Shown here in pieces: positions 42,047 to 51,099 of a stretch of DNA of 64,000 nt (position 1 is its first letter; each line of letters opens with the position of its first letter). Source of the stretch: Kocuria rosea subsp. polaris (GTDB lineage Bacteria; Actinomycetota; Actinomycetes; Actinomycetales; Micrococcaceae); the NCBI GenBank assembly GCA_023896275.1, contig MLDA01000002.1, forward strand, positions 144,792 through 208,791, written 5' to 3'. Made by a program: the position numbers and the translations under genes. The notes beneath the pieces are model-generated. The model saw only the letters and a list, made by a program, of their open reading frames with translations. It searched no databases and was not told the origin of the DNA.

Positions 42047-42892
42047 ATGACTACTTACGAGTCCCCACTTCTGAAGTTCACTGACGGCAACACCATCCCG
42101 CAGCTCGGCTACGGCGTCTGGCAGGTCGAGGACGATGTTGCGGAAAAGGTCGTCGGCGAGGCCTTCGCCGCCGGATACCGCCACATCGACACCGCGATGA
42201 TCTATGGCAACGAGGCAGGCGTCGGCCGGGCCATCGCCGCCTCGGGCCTTCCGCGCGAGGATCTGTTCATCACCACCAAGCTGTGGAACGGAGACCAGGG
42301 ATACGAGGAGACGCTCGCCGCGTTCGACGCCTCGCTCGAGCGACTGGGCCTGGACTACGTGGACCTGTACCTGATCCACTGGCTGACGCCCAAGGCCGGA
42401 AAGTACGTGGAGACCTGGAAGGCCCTGGTAGAGCTGCAGAAGTCCGGCCGCGTGAAGTCGATCGGCGTCTCCAACTTCACCGTCGAGACCCTGCGGGAGA
42501 TCGAGGACGCCACGGGTGTGGTCCCGGCGATCCACCAGGTCGAGACCCACCCGTACTTCCCGCAGGCCGAGCTTCGCGAATACGAGGACGCCAAGGGCAT
42601 CGTGCACGAGTCGTGGTCGCCGCTGGGCAACAACTCGGAGCTGCTCGCGGAGTCGGCGCTCGCCGCCGTCGCCGAGAAGCACGGCGCCACCCCCGCCCAA
42701 GCTGTCATCGCGTGGCACCTGGCCAAGGGGAACGTCGTCATCCCGAAGTCGGTGACCCCGGAGCGCATCGTGCAGAACTGGGAGGCGCTCGGCGTCACCC
42801 TGGATGCGGACGACATCGCCGCGATCGATGCACTGGACAAGGGTGCCGAGGGGCGCATCGGCGCAGACCCGGCGGAGGCCGACTTCCGCTAG
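42047..42892 (+). CDS. aldo/keto reductase
   Basis: 281-residue NADPH-dependent aldo/keto reductase of the AKR5 type (2,5-diketo-gluconate reductase-like). The catalytic tetrad is visible: Asp and Tyr in YRHIDTAMIYGNE, Lys in FITTKLW and His in YLIHWL; the C-terminal cofactor loop is VIPKSVTPERIVQN. Many family members reduce methylglyoxal or diketo acids; the substrate here is unknown. A bidirectional terminator follows. Confidence 0.95.
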   Translation: MTTYESPLLKFTDGNTIPQLGYGVWQVEDDVAEKVVGEAFAAGYRHIDTAMIYGNEAGVGRAIAASGLPREDLFITTKLWNGDQGYEETLAAFDASLERLGLDYVDLYLIHWLTPKAGKYVETWKALVELQKSGRVKSIGVSNFTVETLREIEDATGVVPAIHQVETHPYFPQAELREYEDAKGIVHESWSPLGNNSELLAESALAAVAEKHGATPAQAVIAWHLAKGNVVIPKSVTPERIVQNWEALGVTLDADDIAAIDALDKGAEGRIGADPAEADFR

Positions 42893-42904
42893 GGGAAACA
42901 GAAA

Positions 42905-42933
42905 ACGGCCGATCCGCGATGCGGATCGGCCGT
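42905..42933. terminator. bidirectional terminator
   Basis: ACGGCCGATCCGC and GCGGATCGGCCGT form a perfect 13-bp stem with a 3-nt loop and an AAAA lead; serves the reductase gene on the plus strand and tRNA-Thr on the minus strand (TTTTC follows there). Confidence 0.9.
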
Positions 42934-42940
42934 TGCTCTG

Positions 42941-43013
42941 AGCCTCGTATCAGAATCGAACTGATGACCTTTTCATTACGAGTGAAACGCTCTACCGACT
43001 GAGCTAACGAGGC
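42941..43013 (-). tRNA. tRNA-Thr(CGT)
   Basis: 73 nt, CCA not encoded. Acceptor GCCTCGT/ACGAGGC, D-arm AGCTCAGTCGGTAGAGC, T-loop AGTTCGATTCT. Anticodon loop CTCGTAA gives CGT (codon ACG). The discriminator base reads T. Confidence 0.95.
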
Positions 43014-43094
43014 CTGTGGGCTTTGCTTCCCACGAGCGTCTACTTTATAGGAGATTTCGAGCCGAGGTCAAAACGAGCGCCTCCCGGTCAGTGG

Positions 43095-44615
43095 TCAACA
43101 GATTTTGCCGGGTTCGGGTGCTTCACCGTCGAGGAGGAACTCGTCGACGACGCGGGTGACGCAGTCGTTGCTGCGACCGTAGGCCGTGTGCCCGGCCCCG
43201 TCGTACGTCAGCAGGTGCACGTTGGAACGGTCCTCGCCGGCGAGCTGATCCGCGAGGGCTTGCGACCACTCGTAGGGCGTCGCGGGGTCGCCTGTCGTCC
43301 CGACGATCAGCGCCTCGGAGTTCTCGTTCAACGGCTCGGCCGGGCCCAGCTCGCCCACCGGATCGGCGGGCCAGTCAGCGCAGGAAAGGCTGCCGCCTAG
43401 GTACCAGCCGATGGTCGGCGAGACATCGTCCAGCGTCCGATCCAGTTCGGCGCCGGAGATCGCGGGCTCCGGGTAGTCAAGGCAGTTGATCGCCGTGAAC
43501 GCGTCCCAGGAGTTGTCGGCGTACGTGCCATCGTCGAGGCGGCCCGACCGAGCATCCGCCATGGACATGAGAGCCTCCGGGTCACCGTCCTCCAGGTCCA
43601 TCAGCCCGGCGACCATCGAATCCCACCAGCCGTCGTCGTACATGGGCAGCAGCAGCGCGTTGGCCAGTTCGTGGTCGTCGAACCGGCGGCCGTCCGCGGT
43701 TGTCAGCGGGTCCTGCCCCAACTGGTCCATGATCTTCTCGAGTTCGGCGATGCCCGCGTCGCCGCCGCCGTCGACTGGGCAGTCCCGGATGCCGTCGCAC
43801 CAATCGACCCACTCGCGCACCGCCTGCTCGAAGCGCTGGGCCTGCCCCGTGGTGACTTGGTCGATGCCGAGCATCGGGTTCATGGCGCCGTCCAGGACCA
43901 TGCGCCCGACGTTCTCGCCGAACCGGTCCGAATAGGCCGCGCCGAGCTTGGTGCCGTAAGAGAAACCCAGGTAATTCAGGCGTTTGTCGCCGACCGCGGC
44001 GCGCAGGATGTCGAGGTCGCGGGCCGCGCTGCCCGTGTCCACGTGGGGGAGCACCCGTGCGTTGGCCTCGGAGCACAGCGCGCCGAGCTGCCCGATGCTC
44101 AGGGAATCCCCGGCGCGGGAGGCGTCGAGCTGCCCGTCGGAACGGCATTCGACGGGGGCCGAGCGGCCCACGCCGCGCGGATCGAACCCGACGAGATGGA
44201 ATTTCTCGCGCAGCGATGACGAGAAGGTGGTGGATCCGGAGTTCTTCACGAGGTCGACCCCGGATGCACCGGGCCCGCCCGGGTTCACGAACAGCGAGCC
44301 GCGGGGCATGAGCGCCTTCTGCCGGATGACGGCAATCGAGATGCGTTCCTCGTCGGGCGCATCGTAGTCAAGCGGAACCTCGATCTTCGCGCACTCGAGT
44401 CCGCTCTCGCCTTCGCACGGTTCCCACTGCGCGGACTGCTCGTAGTACTGCTCCAGGGCGTCGGGGACGGGGGCGGCGTACGTATCGTCTGCGCCCGGCT
44501 CGGGCGCCGTGCACGACGTCGTCAGCGCGAGGGCCGCGATCGCCGCCACCGCCCACACGAACACACCACGCGGGCGAGGAACGGTGCGGCGGAGAAGGGT
44601 ACTGCCAGTGCTCAT
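43095..44615 (-). CDS. secreted TAP-like alpha/beta hydrolase (tripeptidyl-aminopeptidase type)
   Basis: 506-residue extracellular hydrolase of the tripeptidyl-aminopeptidase/SlpE group (SLP-type peptidases that remove short N-terminal peptides). A basic lead and hydrophobic segment (WAVAAIAALALTTSC) end at a Cys that could be lipidated, although TTSC is a weak lipobox. The catalytic set is complete: Ser in GFSYGTKLG, Asp in TTGDPATPY and His in GAGHTAYGR. The oxyanion strand NPGGPGASG and WEPCEG entry are family hallmarks. An insert rich in Asp between residues ~230-380 forms the lid. Single gene, transcribed towards tRNA-Thr. Confidence 0.92.
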   Translation of the reverse strand: MSTGSTLLRRTVPRPRGVFVWAVAAIAALALTTSCTAPEPGADDTYAAPVPDALEQYYEQSAQWEPCEGESGLECAKIEVPLDYDAPDEERISIAVIRQKALMPRGSLFVNPGGPGASGVDLVKNSGSTTFSSSLREKFHLVGFDPRGVGRSAPVECRSDGQLDASRAGDSLSIGQLGALCSEANARVLPHVDTGSAARDLDILRAAVGDKRLNYLGFSYGTKLGAAYSDRFGENVGRMVLDGAMNPMLGIDQVTTGQAQRFEQAVREWVDWCDGIRDCPVDGGGDAGIAELEKIMDQLGQDPLTTADGRRFDDHELANALLLPMYDDGWWDSMVAGLMDLEDGDPEALMSMADARSGRLDDGTYADNSWDAFTAINCLDYPEPAISGAELDRTLDDVSPTIGWYLGGSLSCADWPADPVGELGPAEPLNENSEALIVGTTGDPATPYEWSQALADQLAGEDRSNVHLLTYDGAGHTAYGRSNDCVTRVVDEFLLDGEAPEPGKIC

Positions 44616-44689
44616 GCGGCGTGTGCGCTCCTGACGGGAGTTGACGTTCCGGTCTGATCCGCGGTGTGCCGGGCCGCGGCCCGTGCCGG

Positions 44690-45829
44690 TCAGGACCGGC
44701 GCGGGATCAGGCCCGCCATGAGTGCTTCCATCGCGATGAGCGGCGTGACGTTGGCCGCGATCCGCTGCCTCGCCCGCGAGATCAGGTCGATCTTGCCCAG
44801 CGTATCCGTTGGCGTCCCACGTGCCGCGTACGCGCGCAGCGGTTCGCCGAGATAGTCGTTGACCAGCTCGGTTTGCGCCCCGAGCTGGATCACCAGCACG
44901 TCCCGGTAGACGGTCGTCAGGTCGATGAGTGAGCGGTCCAGGGAGTCGCTGACTCCGCGCCGGGCGCGTCGCTTGGCGCTCTCCTCCACCTGCTTGAACT
45001 GGCTCCGCAGCTGCGGGGGCACGACGGCGTCCGGTTCGAGGCCCAGCGTCTCGCGCAGCGCGGCCGTTTCGGCGTCGGCGCGTTCCTGCGCCGACGAGGA
45101 AGCCTCCGTCGTCGAGATCTCCACGATCTCGCCGGCCGCCCGGACGGCGTCCGAGACGGAGCGCAGCCGCAGCGGCAGCTTGACGGTCGTGTCGCGGCGC
45201 AGGCGCGCCTCCTCGCTGCGGGCCAGACGCCGCGCGACACCGATGTGGGATTGGCTGATGCGCGCGGCGAATTCGGCCTGCTCGGCGGTGAGGTGGTCAC
45301 GGCGGACCAGGAGATCGGCCACGGCCTCGCGGCTGGGCACGCGCAGGCTGACCGGCCGGCAGCGGGAGCGGATAGTCACGAGCACGTCGGCAGGACTCGG
45401 GGCGCACAGGATCCAGATGGTGTGCGGAGGCGGCTCCTCGATCGCCTTGAGCAGCACGTTGGTCGTGCGCTCGGCCATGCGATCGGCGTCCTCCATGATG
45501 ATGATCCGCCACCGCCCGCCCGAGGGCCTGGCCTGGGCCTTGGCGATCAGCTCGCGCACGTCCGCAATCGCGTAGGTGACGTTCTCCGTGGTCACCATGG
45601 CCACGTCCGGGTGGCTCGAGGCGGCGACCAGCCGGCAGTTCTTGCACGTGCCGCAGCCGGTCCCGACGTCGCACTGGAGTGCCGCGGCGAACGCCCGGGC
45701 CGCGTTCGAGCGCCCCGAGCCCGGCGGGCCGGTGAACAGCCACGCGTGGGTCGGGTTACCGCCCTCGACCGCGCGCGCGAGTTGCGCGACCGCGTGCTCC
45801 TGTCCCGGTAGTTCGTCCCAGACGCTCAT
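44690..45829 (-). CDS. holB: DNA polymerase III delta' subunit
   Basis: 379-residue clamp-loader subunit. AAA+ core: entry box MSVWDELPGQEHAVAQL, a P-loop-like GPPGSGRSNAAR in which the usual Lys is Arg (delta' subunits do not hydrolyse ATP), a zinc cluster with four Cys (CDVGTGCGTCKNC), IIIMEDADRM, AIEEPPPHT, and a sensor region IRSRCR. A helical C domain follows. The ATG overlaps the tmk stop (ATGA); tmk-holB is the common bacterial order. Confidence 0.94.
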   Translation of the reverse strand: MSVWDELPGQEHAVAQLARAVEGGNPTHAWLFTGPPGSGRSNAARAFAAALQCDVGTGCGTCKNCRLVAASSHPDVAMVTTENVTYAIADVRELIAKAQARPSGGRWRIIIMEDADRMAERTTNVLLKAIEEPPPHTIWILCAPSPADVLVTIRSRCRPVSLRVPSREAVADLLVRRDHLTAEQAEFAARISQSHIGVARRLARSEEARLRRDTTVKLPLRLRSVSDAVRAAGEIVEISTTEASSSAQERADAETAALRETLGLEPDAVVPPQLRSQFKQVEESAKRRARRGVSDSLDRSLIDLTTVYRDVLVIQLGAQTELVNDYLGEPLRAYAARGTPTDTLGKIDLISRARQRIAANVTPLIAMEALMAGLIPRRS

Positions 45830-46524
45830 GCCCGCGCCTCCCGGCCCAGCAGGGCGTCGACGCGGTCCGCGATGCGCGCCGCGAGCTCGTCGATCGCGGC
45901 GGCGGCGTCGAGCACGAGATAGCGGCCGGGGTCGGCGGCAGCGAGGTCCAGGAAGGCCCGGCGGTTGCGCGCGTGAAAATCGTCCGGCTCGGACTCCAGC
46001 CGGTCCTCGGCGCCGGAGGCGGCGGTACGACGGCGCCGTCCGGACGCCGCATCCACATCCAGGAGCACCGTCAGATCCGGCAGCAGCGAACCCGTGGCCC
46101 AGCGGTTGATCATCAGCACGTCGTCGACGCCGAGACCGCGGCCGACGCCCTGATAAGCGACGGAGGAGTCGACGTAGCGGTCGCAGACGACGACGGTGCC
46201 GGACGCCAACGCGGGCCGGATGACCTGGTCGACGTGGGCCGCGCGGGCGGCGGCGAACATGAGCGCCTCGCATCTGGCGTCCACGGTGCCGTGCCCGTGG
46301 TCGAGGATGAGGCCGCGCAGCTTCTCGCCAATCTCAGTGCCGCCGGGCTCGCGGGTGCGCAGGACGGAGCGGCCTGCTTGGCCCAGGTGTTCGGCGAGCC
46401 GGGCTGCCTGCGTCGACTTGCCCGCGCCGTCCCCGCCCTCGAACACGATGAAGGCGCCGACCGCGTCGGGTCCCGGGGCCCCAGGGGCGGCGGTGTTCGG
46501 AGGAATCTGGTGCTGCTGGCTCAC
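45826..46524 (-). CDS. tmk: thymidylate kinase
   Basis: 232-residue dTMP kinase (dTMP + ATP to dTDP). P-loop FEGGDGAGKST follows a ~22-residue N extension; the DR(Y/H) motif is VCDRYVDSSVAYQG, TREPGGTEIG is the substrate segment, and VLLDVDAASGRRRR supplies a basic lid. The next gene, holB, overlaps by 4 nt. Divergent from the PLP-enzyme gene. Confidence 0.97.
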   Translation of the reverse strand: MSQQHQIPPNTAAPGAPGPDAVGAFIVFEGGDGAGKSTQAARLAEHLGQAGRSVLRTREPGGTEIGEKLRGLILDHGHGTVDARCEALMFAAARAAHVDQVIRPALASGTVVVCDRYVDSSVAYQGVGRGLGVDDVLMINRWATGSLLPDLTVLLDVDAASGRRRRTAASGAEDRLESEPDDFHARNRRAFLDLAAADPGRYLVLDAAAAIDELAARIADRVDALLGREARA

Positions 46525-46606
46525 CTCTCCAGCCTATCCGCAAAAATGCTGCCGAGGCGGCCTTCTCATTGCGTCGTGGAGAACCCGCGCCGCTAGTCTT
46601 CTGTAC

Positions 46607-47827
46607 ATGACTGAGCCAGCTTCCCCCGCCCCGCACGAGCCCGCCCGCGGCCTGGCGGCCGACAGCCTCGTGGTCTCCCTCGGCCGGCCCCCGCACGAGA
46701 CCGACGCGCCCGTGAATCCGCCGATCGTGCTCTCCTCGACGTTCCACGGCCGAGGCGGACCGGGGTCGGGAGAGAAGGGGTACGCCCGCTTCACGAACCC
46801 CACGTGGGACCCGCTGGAGGAGGCCCTCGGGACGCTGGAGGCGTCCGCCCTGCCCGGGCTCGTCTTCGCCTCGGGCATGGGGGCCATCGCCGCCGCCATG
46901 TCGCTCATGCCGCAGAACGCGACGCTCGTCATGCCCCGGCACAGCTACAGCGGCTCACTCTCGATCGTCCAGGACCTCGAGACCCGCGCCGGGCTCACGA
47001 TCCGGCACGCGGACGTCGCCGACACCGAAGCGACGGTCTCCCTCCTCGACGGCGCCGACATGCTCTGGATCGAGAGCCCCACGAACCCGATGCTCGAGGT
47101 CGCGGACCTGCCGGCCCTCGTCGCCGCCGCCAAGGAGCGCGGCGTGCTCACCGTCGTCGACAACACCTTCTGCACCCCGCTGCTGCAGCAGCCGTTGGAG
47201 GCCGGGGCCGACGTCGTCGTGCACTCGGCGACGAAGTACCTGGGCGGCCATTCCGACGTCGTCATGGGCGCCGTGGTGACCGCAAGCGCGGAACTGCGCG
47301 AGCGGCTGCACACCTATCGGACGCTGCACGGGGCGATCCCCGGCCCCTTCGAGACGTGGCTGACGCTGCGTGGGCTGCGCACGCTCGCCGTGCGCACGGA
47401 GCGCTCGCAGGCCAGCGCCCACGTGCTGGCCGCCCGGCTCGCCCGGCACGAGGGCATCGCCCGCGTCCGCTACCCGGGGCTGGCGGCCGACCCGGGGCAC
47501 GCCCGGGCCCGCGCGCAGATGCGCGGGTTCGGTTCGATCGTCTCGTTCGAGGTCGACCCGGCTTTCGCCGGGCTCAGGCACGACGACGGCGGTGCGGCCG
47601 ACGCGGTCATGGCCGGCCTGCGCCTGTGGACCCCCGCCACGAGCCTCGGCGGGGTGGAATCGCTCGCCGAGCGCCGCCGTCGTCACGCGGCGGAGCCGGG
47701 CAGCGTCCCGCCGGGCCTGATCCGCCTGAGCGTCGGGATTGAAAACGTCGAGGATCTGTGGGCCGACCTCGCCCAGGCCCTCGAGGCCGCGCGCGCCGAG
47801 AGCAGCACGGCGCCCACGGCGTCCTAG
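46607..47827 (+). CDS. PLP-dependent trans-sulfuration enzyme (cystathionine gamma-synthase/lyase type)
   Basis: 406-residue Cys/Met-metabolism PLP enzyme. Visible are [12 protein letters not shown], the [16 protein letters not shown] block, [12 protein letters not shown] (phosphate cup), [32 protein letters not shown], and the PLP-binding Lys in [12 protein letters not shown]. The C domain has SLGGVESL, the motif around the substrate carboxylate. The sequence does not separate cystathionine gamma-synthase from gamma-lyase or methionine gamma-lyase; [12 protein letters not shown] favours the synthase/lyase group. The start ATG (46607) fits the family length of ~390-410. Confidence 0.9.
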   Translation: MTEPASPAPHEPARGLAADSLVVSLGRPPHETDAPVNPPIVLSSTFHGRGGPGSGEKGYARFTNPTWDPLEEALGTLEASALPGLVFASGMGAIAAAMSLMPQNATLVMPRHSYSGSLSIVQDLETRAGLTIRHADVADTEATVSLLDGADMLWIESPTNPMLEVADLPALVAAAKERGVLTVVDNTFCTPLLQQPLEAGADVVVHSATKYLGGHSDVVMGAVVTASAELRERLHTYRTLHGAIPGPFETWLTLRGLRTLAVRTERSQASAHVLAARLARHEGIARVRYPGLAADPGHARARAQMRGFGSIVSFEVDPAFAGLRHDDGGAADAVMAGLRLWTPATSLGGVESLAERRRRHAAEPGSVPPGLIRLSVGIENVEDLWADLAQALEAARAESSTAPTAS

Positions 47828-47837
47828 ACTGGACGAC

Positions 47838-48143
47838 ATGGAACTGGCTTACATGATCGAACAGTCCCTCTACCGGGGTCTGGCCGTCGCCGGCCTCGTG
47901 CTGGCGCTGTGGGCGCTCGTCGACGCGTTGCGGCACCCGGGCGAGGCCTACCTCCGCATGGGCAAGCGGTCCAAGGGCTTCTGGGGCGGGCTCAACGCCG
48001 GCGCGGCACTCTTCTGCTTCTTCGGTGTGATGGGCGGCGGCGCCGGGCTCTTCCAGCTCGTCGCCGCGTGCGTCGCCGCTGTGTACCTGGCCGACGTGCG
48101 CCCGGCGCTCTCCGGCAAGAGCGGCGGATCCTTCAACTTCTAG
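47838..48143 (+). CDS. DUF2516-family membrane protein
   Basis: 101-residue actinobacterial membrane protein with three hydrophobic segments (GLAVAGLVLALWALVDAL, NAGAALFCFFGVMGGG, FQLVAACVAAVYLADV) and the YLRMGKRSKGFW turn typical of DUF2516. No function is assigned to the family. It lies 10 nt after the PLP-enzyme gene and may be cotranscribed with it. Confidence 0.85.
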   Translation: MELAYMIEQSLYRGLAVAGLVLALWALVDALRHPGEAYLRMGKRSKGFWGGLNAGAALFCFFGVMGGGAGLFQLVAACVAAVYLADVRPALSGKSGGSFNF

Positions 48144-48210
48144 CCTGACCCGCGGGTTCGGCGCGTCACAACTTACGCGTGCGGCGGTGCGGCATCGGTA
48201 GGATGAGAGC

Positions 48211-48957
48211 ATGACTTACACCCTGATCCTGCTGCGTCACGGCCACAGCGAGTGGAATGCCAAAAACTTGTTCACCGGTTGGGTGGACGTCGATCTCAAC
48301 GACCAGGGGCGCGCTGAGGCCGCCCGCGGCGGCGAGCTTCTCACCGCGAACGACATCCTGCCGGACGTCCTCTACACCTCGCTGCTCAAGCGCGCGATCA
48401 ACACCGCGAACATCGCCCTCGACAAGGCGAACCGCGGCTGGATCCCGGTCCAGCGCGACTGGCGCCTGAACGAGCGCCACTACGGCGCACTGCAGGGCAA
48501 GGACAAGGCCCAGACCCTCGAGGAGTTCGGCGAGGAGCAGTTCATGGAGTGGCGCCGCTCGTACGACACCCCGCCGCCCGCCATCGCCGACGATTCCGAG
48601 TTCTCCCAGATCGGCGACCCGCGATACGCCGATCTCGGCGATGACGCCCCGCGCACGGAGTGCCTCAAGGACGTGCTTGAGCGCATGCTCCCGTACTGGG
48701 AGTCGGACATCAAGACCGACCTCGCCGCTGGCAAAACCGTTCTGGTCACGGCCCACGGCAACTCGCTTCGCGCGCTCGTCAAGCACCTCGACGGCATCTC
48801 CGACGAGGCCATCGCCTCCCTGAACATCCCGACCGGGATCCCGCTGGTCTACGAGCTCGACGAGGACTTCAAGCCGTTGAACCCAGGCGGCAAGTACCTC
48901 GACCCGGACGCCGCCGCCGACGCCATCAAGGCCGTCGCCAACCAGGGCCGCAAGTAG
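48211..48957 (+). CDS. gpmA: 2,3-bisphosphoglycerate-dependent phosphoglycerate mutase
   Basis: 248-residue glycolytic enzyme (3- and 2-phosphoglycerate interconversion). The catalytic His is in [18 protein letters not shown], the second catalytic site in [17 protein letters not shown] and [11 protein letters not shown], and the C tail [12 protein letters not shown] is standard. Followed by a very strong terminator. In mycobacteria gpm1 precedes senX3-regX3, and the same neighbourhood is kept here with phoU inserted between. Confidence 0.97.
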   Translation: MTYTLILLRHGHSEWNAKNLFTGWVDVDLNDQGRAEAARGGELLTANDILPDVLYTSLLKRAINTANIALDKANRGWIPVQRDWRLNERHYGALQGKDKAQTLEEFGEEQFMEWRRSYDTPPPAIADDSEFSQIGDPRYADLGDDAPRTECLKDVLERMLPYWESDIKTDLAAGKTVLVTAHGNSLRALVKHLDGISDEAIASLNIPTGIPLVYELDEDFKPLNPGGKYLDPDAAADAIKAVANQGRK

Positions 48958-48978
48958 GCCCGGCCGCGTCAGCGGCCG

Positions 48979-49024
48979 AAAAAGGGGCGCTGCCCCCGCA
49001 AGTCGCGGGGGCAGCGCCCCTTTT
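48979..49024. terminator. strong bidirectional terminator after gpmA
   Basis: GGGGCGCTGCCCCCGC pairs with GCGGGGGCAGCGCCCC (16 bp), preceded by AAAAA and followed by TTTTT, so it can act on both strands for gpmA and the convergent phoU. Confidence 0.95.
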
Positions 49025-49063
49025 CATTCGGTCGGTACGACGACGGCGCCGCGCCGCCCGCCG

Positions 49064-49717
49064 CTACTCGAGCTGCGGCTCCCATTCGCCGGTGACCAGG
49101 TAGTTCACCTTGCGGGCGACGGAGACGCCGTGATCGCCGTAGCGCTCCATGTAGCGGCTGGCGAGCGTGACGTCCGTCGTCGTCGGGGCGTCCTGGTTCC
49201 AGTCGTCGGCGGCGATCGCCCGGAAGACGCCGGCGTGCAACTCGTCGATCTGCTTGTTCAGGTCGATGATCTCCGCGGCCAGGTTCAGGTCGCGCGTGGC
49301 GAGCAGCTCGCCGACCTTGGTGGCGATCCGGATGTTCAGGTCGGCCATCTGATCGAAGGTCCCCGTCATCGACTCCGGCAGGACCTTGTCCGGGAAGCGC
49401 AGCCGGGTCAGCTGGGCGATGTGCCGGGCGAGGTCGCCCATGCGCTCGAGCGAGGCGCTCATGCGCAGCGAGCCGACGATCATCCGCAGGTCGGACGCCA
49501 CCGGGCCCTGCAGGGCCAGGATGTCGATCGCGTGCTCGTCGAGCTTGTTCTGCAGGAAGTCGACGCGGGCATCAGCGGCGATGACCTCCTGGGCCTGCTC
49601 CGTGTCGGCGTTGGAGAAGGACTCGTACGCGCGCTCCATCGCCTCCGCGACGAGCTTCGACAGATTGATCAGTTCTTCGCCAATGGTCTGGAGCTCAGCC
49701 TGGAATACCTTGCGCAT
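49064..49717 (-). CDS. phoU: phosphate signalling protein PhoU
   Basis: 217-residue cytoplasmic protein of two tandem three-helix bundles (residues ~5-100 and ~115-212). Metal-binding acidic motifs E/DxxxD are seen in each: ANDxx... in AADARVDFLQNKLDEHA and IDLNKQIDELHAGVF. PhoU links the phosphate transporter and the sensor kinase to repress the phosphate-starvation response. It starts 177 nt from the divergent senX3 gene with possible Pho-box repeats between, so feedback control is likely. Confidence 0.95.
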   Translation of the reverse strand: MRKVFQAELQTIGEELINLSKLVAEAMERAYESFSNADTEQAQEVIAADARVDFLQNKLDEHAIDILALQGPVASDLRMIVGSLRMSASLERMGDLARHIAQLTRLRFPDKVLPESMTGTFDQMADLNIRIATKVGELLATRDLNLAAEIIDLNKQIDELHAGVFRAIAADDWNQDAPTTTDVTLASRYMERYGDHGVSVARKVNYLVTGEWEPQLE

Positions 49718-49772
49718 GCTGTCGTCCTTTCATGTCTGCCATCCGGCCCGACAGAGGTGGGAAGGCGGTCTC

Positions 49773-49828
49773 GTTCAGTTGTTCACATTGACACTACTAA
49801 GTAAACCGCGTTCTCTCGGCAAGTGAAC
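49773..49828. promoter_or_regulatory. candidate Pho-type direct repeats
   Basis: GTTCA units at 49773-49777 and 49781-49785 (8-nt spacing) and an inverted copy GTGAAC at 49823-49828 lie in the 177-nt gap between phoU and senX3. GTTCA-based repeats are the core of actinobacterial Pho boxes (PhoP and RegX3 targets). Spacing differs from the 11-bp period seen in Streptomyces, so the call is tentative. Confidence 0.35.
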
Positions 49829-49894
49829 GTTGGATGAATCAGCGCGGCGGGAAACGGAACCGTCAGCGAGCACCTTCGGCCACGGCCTAAGCTG

Positions 49895-51082
49895 GTGGAC
49901 GTGAATGATCCGTTGTGGCTGGTAATCGCAGGACTCGTGGGCCTCCTGTTGGGCGTCTTCGGCCTCGTCGCGTACCGCGCCAGCCAACGACGACGGCTCG
50001 TGCTGCCCGAGGTTCTCGAACCGACGCTGCCGGAGGGCACCGCCGAGGTCCTCTCGATCGTCGGCCGCGCGTTCGTCGTGGTCGACGAGGTCGACGGCGT
50101 TGTCCGCGCCAATCCTGCGGCCTACGCCTACGGGCTGGTACGCGGGCATACCGTGGTGCACCAGCAACTGCTCGATCTCGCCGCGCGTGTCCGCGCCGAC
50201 GGCGTCATCGAGGAGAAGCAGTTCGAACTCCCGCGCGGCCCGCTCGGCCAGGGGGCGATCGTCGTGCACGTGCGCGTCGCCCCGCTCGCGGACCGCTACG
50301 TGCTCGTCTTGGCGGACGACCGCACAGAGATCACCCGCACGGAGGCCATCCGCAACGACTTCGTCGCGAACGTCTCGCATGAGCTGAAGACGCCGGTCGG
50401 CGCGATCTCCCTGCTTGCTGAGGCCATCGAGGACGCGGCCGGGGACGAGGTCGCGGTCAAGCGCTTCACGAAGCGACTGCACAAGGAGTCCATCCGGCTG
50501 GCCGCGCTCGTGCAGGACATCATCGAGCTCTCGCGGCTGCAGGGCACCGACGTCGTCCTGCAGGGGCGGCCCGTCGAGCTGGGCCGCATCATCAGCGAGG
50601 CCGTCGATCGCAACCACCTCACCGCTGAGGGCAAGAACATCGCGGTCACCGTCGGCGGGACGAGCGACGTCGTCGTGCACGGCGACCCGGACCTACTGAT
50701 GACCGCGTTCCGGAACCTGATCGACAACGCCATCCGGTACTCGCCGGAGGGCACCAAGGTCGGGGTCGGAGTGCGCGTGCGGAACGGGCTCGTGCAGGTC
50801 TCCGTCACGGACCAGGGCCCGGGCATCGGGCAGGACGATCAGGAGCGAATCTTCGAGCGCTTCTACCGCGTCGACGCGGCCCGCTCGCGCCAGACCGGCG
50901 GCACGGGGCTCGGTTTGAGCATCGTCAAGCACGTGATGTCGAACCACGGCGGCGAGGTGACCGTCTGGTCGCAGCCCGGCCAGGGGTCGACATTCACGGT
51001 GCGGCTGCCGCTCTACGAGGAAGCAACCGCGTCCGACGGCCCGCCGTCGGACGCCGAGACCACTGGCGCCGAGAGCGCCTAG
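49895..51082 (+). CDS. senX3: sensor histidine kinase SenX3
   Basis: 395-residue kinase of the phosphate-responsive SenX3-RegX3 pair. One N-terminal membrane segment (LVIAGLVGLLLGVFGLVAY, ~8-26) rather than two, then a PAS-like domain (~50-145), HisKA with NVSHELKTPVGAISL, and the ATPase domain with FRNLIDNAIRYSPEG, DQGPGIGQDD and GGTGLGLSIVKHV. GTG start; another in-frame GTG lies 6 nt on. Regulator regX3 follows 17 nt later; phoU is divergent. Confidence 0.95.
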   Translation: MDVNDPLWLVIAGLVGLLLGVFGLVAYRASQRRRLVLPEVLEPTLPEGTAEVLSIVGRAFVVVDEVDGVVRANPAAYAYGLVRGHTVVHQQLLDLAARVRADGVIEEKQFELPRGPLGQGAIVVHVRVAPLADRYVLVLADDRTEITRTEAIRNDFVANVSHELKTPVGAISLLAEAIEDAAGDEVAVKRFTKRLHKESIRLAALVQDIIELSRLQGTDVVLQGRPVELGRIISEAVDRNHLTAEGKNIAVTVGGTSDVVVHGDPDLLMTAFRNLIDNAIRYSPEGTKVGVGVRVRNGLVQVSVTDQGPGIGQDDQERIFERFYRVDAARSRQTGGTGLGLSIVKHVMSNHGGEVTVWSQPGQGSTFTVRLPLYEEATASDGPPSDAETTGAESA

Positions 51083-51099
51083 GAACTAGAGGAGACCAT

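Noticed and set aside
44690..45829. holB read as DNA polymerase III gamma/tau (dnaX)
   Set aside because: The Walker Lys is Arg, the protein is short and it is coupled to tmk, which all fit delta' rather than gamma/tau.
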